Assembly: GCA_030621275.1 (NCBI GenBank)
Contig: JAUXHY010000001.1
Location: 1-21,824, forward strand
Source: a bacterium
Lineage (GTDB): Bacteria; Fidelibacterota; Marinisomatia; Marinisomatales; JAHJCW01
Length of the DNA stretch: 21,824 nucleotides
Reading direction: 5' to 3'
Shown: positions 15,741-21,824 of the stretch, one piece after another
Layout of the letters: each line of letters begins with the position of its first letter
Position numbering within the stretch: position 1 is the stretch's first letter
The notes under the pieces: model-generated
What the model was told of the DNA's origin: nothing
What the model saw: the letters and a program-made list of their open reading frames with translations, nothing else
The model's database searches: none
Program-made: the position numbers and the translations under genes

Positions 15741-16520
15741 TTGAATTTAACTTTTAGTAAATCTTTAGCATCAAATTATACTAGTAAATCTCAAATATCA
15801 AGAGTATTAACTGAAAATTGGGTTAAAGTAAATCTTTATTGCCCAAATTGTGGTAATAAAAAAATTAATAACTTTGAGAACAATAGACCTGCTGCCGATT
15901 TTTTTTGTAAAAATTGCTATGAAGAATTTGAATTAAAAAGTAAAAAAGGATTATTAGGAAATCGAATTGTTGACGGTGCTTATAATTCCTTGATAAAAAG
16001 GATTCAATCTGATAACAATCCCAATTTTTTCTTTTTAAGTTATAATATAATGAAAATGTCTGTTGTTAATTTATTAATAATTCCTAAACATTATTTTATC
16101 GTTGATTTTATTGAAAGAAGAAAACCTTTAAGTATTAATGCAAAACGCTCAGGTTGGGTTGGGTGTAATATTATTTTAAATAGAATTCCGAAAAAAGGAA
16201 GAATATTTATTGTCAAAAATGCTCAAATAGTTAAGCAAGAAACTGTTATGAAAATGTGGAAAGAAACTATTTTTCTTAAATCTATTAATCAAAAATCAAG
16301 AAATTGGTTAATTGATATTTTAAACTGCTTAGATAAAATTCCAACTCAAAATTTTAAGTTAAATGATGTTTATCTATTTGAAAATGATTTGAAGTTAAAA
16401 CATCCCAATAATAATTTTATAAAAGATAAAATACGACAGCAATTACAGATATTAAGAGATAAAAATATTGTAGAGTTTACTTCTAGGGGTAACTATAAAA
16501 AGGTGGAAAACTATGAGTGA
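15741..16520 (+). CDS. dpnI: DpnI-like methyl-directed restriction endonuclease (cuts GATC with N6-methyladenine)
   Basis: The 259-residue product is similar end to end to Streptococcus pneumoniae DpnI (254 residues), as I recall that sequence. The PD-(D/E)XK site lines up at identical numbers: Asp53 (AADFF), Glu64 and Lys66 (FELKSKKG). A zinc site is formed by Cys34/Cys37 (CPNC) and Cys56/Cys59 (CKNC). Other matches are NNRPAADF, DNNPNFFFL (91-99), RSGWVGCNI (136-144) and the C-terminal winged helix with KIRQQLQILRDK (230-241), which in DpnI helps recognise methyladenine. The start is TTG at 15741: a stop lies in frame at 15723, no ATG is near, and this start gives the exact residue match. 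There is no Shine-Dalgarno. The DNA is visibly more A/T-rich than its neighbours, suggesting transfer. It probably attacks Dam-methylated incoming DNA. Confidence 0.93.
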   Translation: MNLTFSKSLASNYTSKSQISRVLTENWVKVNLYCPNCGNKKINNFENNRPAADFFCKNCYEEFELKSKKGLLGNRIVDGAYNSLIKRIQSDNNPNFFFLSYNIMKMSVVNLLIIPKHYFIVDFIERRKPLSINAKRSGWVGCNIILNRIPKKGRIFIVKNAQIVKQETVMKMWKETIFLKSINQKSRNWLIDILNCLDKIPTQNFKLNDVYLFENDLKLKHPNNNFIKDKIRQQLQILRDKNIVEFTSRGNYKKVENYE

Positions 16521-16722
16521 TAGTCTATTAAATAGAAACAATTTTACATTGGATGAAGTTGAAAAACTGGTTCATAAAGCCTATGAAGCTGGATTCTGCG
16601 ATGGTATAAATAGTACAAATGTTTTTGATAATTCAGATTTTAAAGAATATAAAAATTCACGTGATTATTGGGAATCAAATGTTGATAAATGGCGAAATTT
16701 TACGATAGAGTATATAAAATAA
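16513..16722 (+). CDS. Small protein coupled to the DpnI-like gene, unknown
   Basis: 69 residues, overlapping the dpnI-like stop by 8 bp, with AGGTGG 6 bases before its ATG. This is a real, translationally coupled gene by position. The N-terminal half has a helix LDEVEKLVHKAYEAGFCDGIN (14-34) of the AYEAG-DG type common in small phage or plasmid proteins. The C-terminal half is polar and aromatic (YWESNVDKWRNF, 52-63). There is no membrane segment or signal. It does not look like the DpnD/PcfM small proteins that accompany DpnI in pneumococcus. It may be an accessory or control protein for the nuclease, or a passenger; nothing in the sequence decides this. Confidence 0.7.
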   Translation: MSDSLLNRNNFTLDEVEKLVHKAYEAGFCDGINSTNVFDNSDFKEYKNSRDYWESNVDKWRNFTIEYIK

Positions 16723-16748
16723 TCTCTATAGTAAAACAATCCTAATTA

Positions 16749-17510
16749 ATGTTCAACTTAAATCTTCATAAAGAAAAATTATCAACCGATTATATCGGTC
16801 AAGTAATTCAATATTATCCAACATTAGATTCAACCAACACAAAAACTTGGGAGTTGATTTTTGAAAAGGTGGAAAATGGAACAGTTGTAATTACTGATAA
16901 TCAAATATCAGGTCGTGGAAGGCAAGCTAATAAGTGGATTTCAGCGCCCGGTAAAAGTCTAACTTTCTCGATTGTTTTATATCCTAAAGTGATGCCAAAT
17001 CAAATAAATTTATATTCATTGTTGGCGGGACTGGCAATAACTGATTGTTTAAATGAACACAATATTCAAGCACAATTAAAATGGCCAAATGATATTCTAA
17101 TTAATAATAAAAAAGTGGGCGGGATTCTCTGTGAAAGTAAAATCAGCGGAGGAGTTATTAAATCAATAGTAATTGGGATTGGTTTAAATGTTAATGAAGA
17201 GGTTACTGATTTACCTCTAGAATTGCACAATAAGGCAACTTCATTAATGATTGAATGTGGAAAAGAATATCAATTAGAAATATTATTAGCCAATATTCTT
17301 AATCATTTAGAACATAGGATTAAAAACAAAGAAACAAACACACAATTATTGGATTGGGAAAAACACTGTGCTCATTTAAATCAGAAACTAGCTTTCCACT
17401 CCGGCAATGAAACTGTAACCGGTGTATTCAAAGGATTAACAAAGATTGGTCAGGCAATTATTAGTAAAGACGGAGAAGAATTAATTTTTGATAGTGGGGA
17501 AAGTGTATAA
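16749..17510 (+). CDS. birA: Biotin--[acetyl-CoA-carboxylase] ligase
   Basis: A 253-residue biotin protein ligase that activates biotin with ATP and attaches it to the carrier lysine of biotin-dependent carboxylases. The biotinyl-5'-AMP loop GRGRQ is at 55-59, KWPNDI at 111-116, KVGGILCE at 122-129 and IGIGLNVN near 147-154. The C-terminal small domain runs to residue 253. There is no N-terminal helix-turn-helix, so it is the monofunctional type that does not repress biotin genes. It fits the carboxyltransferase encoded at 3987-5738. It lies 26 bp after the small coupled gene and has no clear Shine-Dalgarno. Its own promoter was not found, so read-through from the DpnI cassette is possible. 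Confidence 0.94.
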   Translation: MFNLNLHKEKLSTDYIGQVIQYYPTLDSTNTKTWELIFEKVENGTVVITDNQISGRGRQANKWISAPGKSLTFSIVLYPKVMPNQINLYSLLAGLAITDCLNEHNIQAQLKWPNDILINNKKVGGILCESKISGGVIKSIVIGIGLNVNEEVTDLPLELHNKATSLMIECGKEYQLEILLANILNHLEHRIKNKETNTQLLDWEKHCAHLNQKLAFHSGNETVTGVFKGLTKIGQAIISKDGEELIFDSGESV

Positions 17511-17528
17511 ATAGATGATTGAATATTA

Positions 17529-18701
17529 TTAATATCTATGGATTGGAGAGATTCTAATATTTACATCAAACTCGTTAAATTGTTTTTTAACAGCATTAAT
17601 TAATACATCACGAATTCCGATATTTTCAACTTTAGTAAGTCCCGCTTTTGTATTAATTCCAAATAATATAACATGATGTTTTTCGGTATCAACAATACGT
17701 ATATCATGCCATCCGGTAATTCGTTTATCATCTTTCCAATTATTTTCTAAATAAATATTAACCTTTTTAATCATCGGATTATTAACACTAATAGGATCGA
17801 TATGGACAGTTGGTTCAATTTCCAATCTTTTATACAATATAATTTCAACATCTTCAGCAATGTCATGAGCTTTTGCAGAAGAAATAGTTTCATCAATTTC
17901 CACGTGGATACTCACAAATTTGTCTTTACCATAGCTATGAACAGTGATATCGTGTACACCAAGCACTCCCTTTACGGTAGATACTACTTGCTTAATATCA
18001 TTTATTTCATCTTCAGCGGGAGGAGTTCCGATTATGTCATCTATCGCCTCTTTGGCAATTGTGTATCCCGTCCAAATTACAAATAACGCCACACCGATAC
18101 CAGCCCAACCGTCAACTGAATGATAACCGTATTTTCCTGCTATCATTGCTACAATCACCAACAAAGATGATATCGCGTCAGCGCGATGATGCCAGGCATC
18201 GGCATGTAAAGTACCGGATGAAATTTTATGTGCTAAAAACTCCGCATAACGAGCAGTTAATTCTTTCAAAAACACAGTAGCTAGAATTATTATAATCATC
18301 AACCAAGATGGCGAGATTGGAGATGGGTTCAAAATCCTTGTAATTGATGATTTAATAAATTCAAATCCGACCACTATAAGTAAAATTGCGATTATTAATG
18401 TAGCAATATATTCAACTCTTCCATGACCATAGGGATGTTCTGAGTCAGCCGGTTTTTCCGCTTCATGGAAGCCCCAAATTACTACACCGGAGGAAATGAC
18501 ATCGGAGAGTGTATGAATCGCATCAGCGATGACACTTACCGACCCAATGATAATTCCAATAATGAATTTAATTATGAATAATAATCCATTTACAAAAACA
18601 GAAACCCATCCTTGAAATTTGCCAATACGACTGCGATAAACTCTAGCAGATTCTTTCCCTTTTGGAATAAATCGATTGGTTATTGAACCAAATATTTTCA
18701 T
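17529..18701 (-). CDS. Cation diffusion facilitator (CDF) divalent metal exporter
   Basis: A 390-residue inner-membrane metal/proton antiporter with about six hydrophobic segments (near 34-55, 57-78, 98-115, 133-148, 176-190, 198-215). The transport-site residues are His63 and Asp67 (AIHTLSD) and His171 and Asp175 (HHRAD), matching the four-residue site of CDF proteins. A HPYGHGR motif (89-95) follows the second helix. The cytosolic C-terminal part begins DDIIGTPPAE and continues in a ferredoxin-like dimerisation domain with a longer tail than usual. The metal (Zn, Mn, Fe, Co) cannot be assigned. It starts 6 bp after the acyl-CoA dehydrogenase stop with no Shine-Dalgarno, so it is the last gene of that operon. 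It converges with birA. Confidence 0.9.
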   Translation of the reverse strand: MKIFGSITNRFIPKGKESARVYRSRIGKFQGWVSVFVNGLLFIIKFIIGIIIGSVSVIADAIHTLSDVISSGVVIWGFHEAEKPADSEHPYGHGRVEYIATLIIAILLIVVGFEFIKSSITRILNPSPISPSWLMIIIILATVFLKELTARYAEFLAHKISSGTLHADAWHHRADAISSLLVIVAMIAGKYGYHSVDGWAGIGVALFVIWTGYTIAKEAIDDIIGTPPAEDEINDIKQVVSTVKGVLGVHDITVHSYGKDKFVSIHVEIDETISSAKAHDIAEDVEIILYKRLEIEPTVHIDPISVNNPMIKKVNIYLENNWKDDKRITGWHDIRIVDTEKHHVILFGINTKAGLTKVENIGIRDVLINAVKKQFNEFDVNIRISPIHRY

Positions 18702-18707
18702 ATTTAA

Positions 18708-19877
18708 TTAATTGATTGCATCAAACCCGGTAATTTCTTTTCCAATTATAAGCGTGTGCATTTCGTGCGTTCCCTCATAAGTATAAACTGACTCAAGATT
18801 CATGATATGTCGCATAATCGGGTAGTCATCAGTGATACCGTTAGCGCCCAATATTTCCCGCGCACTGCGCGCAACATCTCTTGCAATTGCAACATTATTC
18901 CGTTTTGCCAATGATATTTGCGCAAAATTCGCTTTACCTTGATCTTTTAATCTACCGAGTTGAATACCTAACAATAAAGCCTTTGTTATTTCCTCAAGCA
19001 TATCGACTAATTTTTTCTGAGTTAATTGATATGCCCCGATTGGTTTAGAAAACTGTTTCCGGTCCTTTGAATATTCCAATGCAGTTTCGTAGCAGTCGAT
19101 TGCAGCTCCAATCGCTCCCCAAGCAATACTATATCTCGCTTGTGATAGGCAAGACAAGGGTGCCTTTACACCTTCAGCTTTTGGTAATCTTTGTTTTTCT
19201 GATACAATTACACTATCAAGAACTAATTCGGATGTTACCGATGCACGTAAACTTAATTTCCCATGCATTTCCGGTGCTGTGAAACCTTTAGTATCCTTTG
19301 GAATTATAAATCCTCTTATTATATCATCCTCATCTTTCGCCCAAACAATTGCAATATCGGCAATTGAACCGTTAGTGATCCACATTTTACTACCGTTGAT
19401 TACCCAATTATTACCATCTTTTTTTGCACGAGTAATCATTCCTCCGGGATTCGAACCAAACTCCGGCTCAGTTAGACCAAAACATCCAACGATTTCTCCC
19501 CGGGCAAGTTTAGCTAGCCACTGTTTTTTCTGTTCTTCTGAACCATATTCCAAAATCGGATACATCACCAATCCACCTTGTACGCTCGCAAATGAACGTA
19601 AACCTGAATCACCTCTCTCAAGTTCCTGCATTAGTAATCCATAAGCAACATTACTTACACCGGCACCGCCAAATTTCCCCGGAAATGTAGGACCCAAAAC
19701 ACCGATTTCACCTAATTTCGGTATTATAGTTATTGGAAAAGTTCCTTCACGAAAATGCTTCTGAACTACGGGCATAAATTCGTTTTTTACAAAATCGTGA
19801 GCTGTCTTTTGTATTGCCAACTCTTCTTCAGTAAGAAGATCAGTAATATTGTAAAAGTCAGGACCAATATATTTCAT
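18708..19877 (-). CDS. gcdH: Glutaryl-CoA dehydrogenase-type acyl-CoA dehydrogenase
   Basis: 389 residues, full length for the acyl-CoA dehydrogenase family and closest to glutaryl-CoA dehydrogenase. The catalytic base is Glu368 in TYEGTHEMH. Arg94 in SGLRSFASVQ matches the arginine of mature human GCDH that binds the glutaryl carboxylate, and Glu87, Ser95 and Tyr367 also agree with the decarboxylating type. FAD/substrate segments GCFGLTEPEFGSNP (131-144) and MWITNG (165-170) are present. The expected reaction is glutaryl-CoA to crotonyl-CoA and CO2, with electrons to EtfAB. It overlaps the MmgE/PrpD gene by 4 bp and leads into the CDF gene. Another short-chain acyl-CoA substrate is possible but less likely. 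Confidence 0.88.
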   Translation of the reverse strand: MKYIGPDFYNITDLLTEEELAIQKTAHDFVKNEFMPVVQKHFREGTFPITIIPKLGEIGVLGPTFPGKFGGAGVSNVAYGLLMQELERGDSGLRSFASVQGGLVMYPILEYGSEEQKKQWLAKLARGEIVGCFGLTEPEFGSNPGGMITRAKKDGNNWVINGSKMWITNGSIADIAIVWAKDEDDIIRGFIIPKDTKGFTAPEMHGKLSLRASVTSELVLDSVIVSEKQRLPKAEGVKAPLSCLSQARYSIAWGAIGAAIDCYETALEYSKDRKQFSKPIGAYQLTQKKLVDMLEEITKALLLGIQLGRLKDQGKANFAQISLAKRNNVAIARDVARSAREILGANGITDDYPIMRHIMNLESVYTYEGTHEMHTLIIGKEITGFDAIN

Positions 19878-21310
19878 TTTACTACTAATTTACTCATAAA
19901 GTCTCGCGCCAAGTACTCATCGCAATTAAAAATTAATTCCTTTAATTCCAACAATTCAGAATCATTAAACTTGTCGGAAGCTAATGAATTAAATTTATTT
20001 TCCAAATCTTCCATTGTCATTGGTTCTCGAGGATCACCCTTTGGATATTCAAGATATTCGGAATACTGTTTACCATCTTTTGTTGATATAACTACTTTTG
20101 ATGGTTGCTTTGCCGGAAACATCTTTTCAAATTCTATTGAAGGTTCACCCTTAATTTTATCGATCACTTCAAATATTCTTGGGTCTTCTAATTTCTCATC
20201 CGAGAATGATCCCGTTGTTATTTTTTTATCAACCATTGCAGCTGCTAAACAATAAGGTAGCGAGTGATCAGCCGTCTCTCGGGACTCAGGACAATATTTT
20301 GTAGGATCAAATAATATATCATACGCTTGTGCAAATGCAGTCACCTTTACTTCCTCGATATCCGAATATTCTAAATTATTATTAACCATAATTTTCAATA
20401 CGCAAGATATATGAGTGTGTGTCAATGCTTCGGTTGGGAAGGCTTTCATGCTACACTCGAGAATTTTATAATCTTTACCTAAATTGCCGATTAATGCTTC
20501 GACATCCCATTCCCACGAGGAGACACCATCACGTCCTTCCATATCCATAGGATTTAATTTTTCTTCTTTTGCATTCCAACCAATAAATGCGTCCATGAAT
20601 CCTTCTTTACCCTCAAAAACTTTTTCAGTTCCAGAATAGCCTTTTTGAGCCATTAAGGCAGCTAATACACCTGATTGCACTGCCATCGGATCCACCGTAT
20701 TTTTCATCATTGTTAATACACCGGCAGTAGGACAACCGATTGTATGGTTGTGGCAACCGCTAATCCCGATTGCATTTACCATTTCATCAACGGTCAAACC
20801 TAATATTTTTCCCGCCACTATTGGCGATACAAATTGTGTAAGTGTCGCATGATGCCATTTGCGTTCACGTACGCCCGGTTTCGCAAATAAGCACAAACGT
20901 TGTTCGAATTCATATGCTAATACGACTGCAACAATTACATCCTTCATAGATGCATCTACTTTTTCAGCTACTGTCAATGCCGCTGGAATAATATCAGATG
21001 GATGGCTTGGATCTTCTTTCCAATAAATATCATTAAAATCTACTGCTCTAATCATTAACGAATTGATCAAAGTAGTATTAACTGCAGGTAATTTGTCTCC
21101 AAACACAAAAGTTGTTGCCTCTTGCGTGCCGCCCATTTCTTTATAAATGTCCCTGATAGCGTTCACATCTTTAGTATTAACAGAACCAATAGCACAACCG
21201 ATTGAATCATATAAGTATCGTTTTACTTCTTCAATTACTTCATTCGGTAAATCTTCATATTTTAGATTTACGGCAAATTCAGCGATCTGCCTTGCGATAG
21301 ATTTTTCCAT
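19874..21310 (-). CDS. MmgE/PrpD family protein (2-methylcitrate dehydratase-like)
   Basis: 478 residues with the full MmgE/PrpD layout: an all-helical N-terminal domain (MEKSIARQIAEFAVNL; VKRYLYDSIGCAIG at 29-42), a WHHATLTQFVSPIVAGKILGL core (near 151-171), and an alpha/beta C-terminal domain with TADHSLPYCLAAAM. Characterised relatives dehydrate 2-methylcitrate (PrpD) or decarboxylate cis-aconitate. The substrate here is not fixed; no PrpB or PrpC is in the window. AGGAAAG stands before the ATG. It lies 8 bp after the isocitrate-dehydrogenase-like stop and overlaps the glutaryl-CoA dehydrogenase gene, so it is central in that operon and probably acts on a tricarboxylic or acyl-CoA-derived acid. 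Confidence 0.88.
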   Translation of the reverse strand: MEKSIARQIAEFAVNLKYEDLPNEVIEEVKRYLYDSIGCAIGSVNTKDVNAIRDIYKEMGGTQEATTFVFGDKLPAVNTTLINSLMIRAVDFNDIYWKEDPSHPSDIIPAALTVAEKVDASMKDVIVAVVLAYEFEQRLCLFAKPGVRERKWHHATLTQFVSPIVAGKILGLTVDEMVNAIGISGCHNHTIGCPTAGVLTMMKNTVDPMAVQSGVLAALMAQKGYSGTEKVFEGKEGFMDAFIGWNAKEEKLNPMDMEGRDGVSSWEWDVEALIGNLGKDYKILECSMKAFPTEALTHTHISCVLKIMVNNNLEYSDIEEVKVTAFAQAYDILFDPTKYCPESRETADHSLPYCLAAAMVDKKITTGSFSDEKLEDPRIFEVIDKIKGEPSIEFEKMFPAKQPSKVVISTKDGKQYSEYLEYPKGDPREPMTMEDLENKFNSLASDKFNDSELLELKELIFNCDEYLARDFMSKLVVK

Positions 21311-21318
21311 TTTCTTTC

Positions 21319-21824
21319 CTACAACTTAGCAATAACGGCATCTGCCATTTGAGTTGTTGAAGCGGCCCCTTTCTCTACCACATCAGCTCTGCCTGCCATT
21401 TTTGCCATATCATAAGTTTTTACTTTACCTTCTGCTACAACTCCTGCAACTGCTTTACGTATCTTTTTTGCGATATCTTGTTCGTCAATAAAATCAAGCA
21501 TCATACAAGCTGATTCTATCATAGCAATTGGATTTACTATAGATATTGGATAATCAGCATATTTTGGCGCACTACCATGCGTCGGCTCAAAAACACCGAT
21601 TCCAGTTTCAGGATTATACTGTGCGCTACATGCAAATCCAAGTCCGCCAATAAGTCCTGCAAAACCATCTGATACGATATCTCCAAACATATTACCAGCA
21701 ACAATAACACCATAATTTTCCGGGTTTTTGGTCAACCACATCATTTGTGCGTCTATATTAGTATTCCACAATTCAATTTCAGGAAAATCAGCTTTCTGAA
21801 TTTGTTGTGCCATTTTATACATCA
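21319..21824 (-). CDS. Isocitrate/isopropylmalate dehydrogenase family, C-terminal part (partial)
   Basis: Only the C-terminal part, about 168 codons, is inside the window; the gene runs off the right edge. The first visible methionine at 21822 is probably internal. Diagnostic segments are GNMFGDIVSDGFAGLIGGLG (metal-binding Asp residues) and GVFEPTHGSAPKYA (nucleotide-binding loop). The APKYA form and the overall likeness favour an NAD(P)-isocitrate dehydrogenase over isopropylmalate dehydrogenase, but homoisocitrate or tartrate-type members cannot be excluded. It is upstream of MmgE/PrpD by 8 bp in the same probable operon. Confidence 0.85.
   Translation of the reverse strand, partial: MYKMAQQIQKADFPEIELWNTNIDAQMMWLTKNPENYGVIVAGNMFGDIVSDGFAGLIGGLGFACSAQYNPETGIGVFEPTHGSAPKYADYPISIVNPIAMIESACMMLDFIDEQDIAKKIRKAVAGVVAEGKVKTYDMAKMAGRADVVEKGAASTTQMADAVIAKL

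Noticed and set aside
15741..16520. GATC avoidance caused by the DpnI-like enzyme
   Set aside because: GATC occurs many times in the window, and an enzyme that cuts only methylated sites would not be expected to drive avoidance.
16513..16722. Identification of the small gene as DpnD
   Set aside because: Its sequence does not show the short beta-rich pattern I recall for DpnD/PcfM; position alone is not enough.
19755..20255. 166-residue plus-strand ORF across the gcdH/PrpD junction
   Set aside because: Antisense to two clearly conserved genes, low-complexity composition, no family signature.
1..21824. CRISPR arrays, insertion sequences, tRNA or rRNA genes
   Set aside because: No regularly spaced repeats, transposase-like ORFs, terminal repeats or RNA gene motifs were recognised by eye.

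Overview
This is an AT-rich, gene-dense bacterial window with standard-code stops. Many genes overlap by 1-8 bp or sit a few bases apart, and many starts lack a clear Shine-Dalgarno. Gene content (SufU/SufT-type Suf cluster, NTP_transf_4 GlmU-like protein, DUF3467, membrane Fe-S Etf:quinone oxidoreductase, LysM lipoprotein) suggests the FCB group, perhaps Marinimicrobia/SAR406 or a relative. That placement is inference from content and style; no rRNA or marker gene is present.

Layout. (1) 1-3984, plus strand: end of sufC, then sufD, sufU, sufT, sufS and a tightly coupled dCMP deaminase. (2) 3987-5738, minus: a single-chain acetyl-CoA-type carboxyltransferase with the alpha half before the beta half. 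(3) 5912-9760, minus: etfB, etfA and a 668-residue membrane Fe-S oxidoreductase. They are preceded by a good promoter whose -10 lies inside a 28-bp palindrome and followed by a terminator. (4) 9761-10159: a 399-bp intergenic region with that promoter/operator and a GC-rich nested hairpin of unknown role. (5) 10160-13309: a PAP2 phosphatase, then on minus DUF3467, an acidic zinc-ribbon protein, a sugar nucleotidyltransferase/left-handed-beta-helix protein and a GT9-like fragment. (6) 13396-15593, plus: a methylmalonyl-CoA mutase large subunit, a LysM lipoprotein and a strong terminator. (7) 15741-16722, plus: a DpnI homologue with all catalytic residues, plus a coupled small unknown gene, in very AT-rich DNA. 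(8) birA, then on minus a probable operon of isocitrate-dehydrogenase-like protein, MmgE/PrpD, glutaryl-CoA dehydrogenase and a CDF metal exporter.

How it fits together. Much of the window concerns acyl-CoA metabolism. A glutaryl-CoA dehydrogenase would pass electrons to EtfAB, then to the membrane Fe-S protein and quinone. A biotin-dependent carboxyltransferase, a biotin ligase and a B12-dependent mutase could handle acetyl/propionyl/methylmalonyl-CoA. The Suf cluster supplies the Fe-S clusters needed by the oxidoreductase. The standout accessory item is the DpnI-like methyl-directed restriction enzyme with its overlapping partner. It has no methyltransferase beside it, as expected for an enzyme that cuts only methylated GATC. 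The most interesting regulatory item is the palindrome over the etf promoter.
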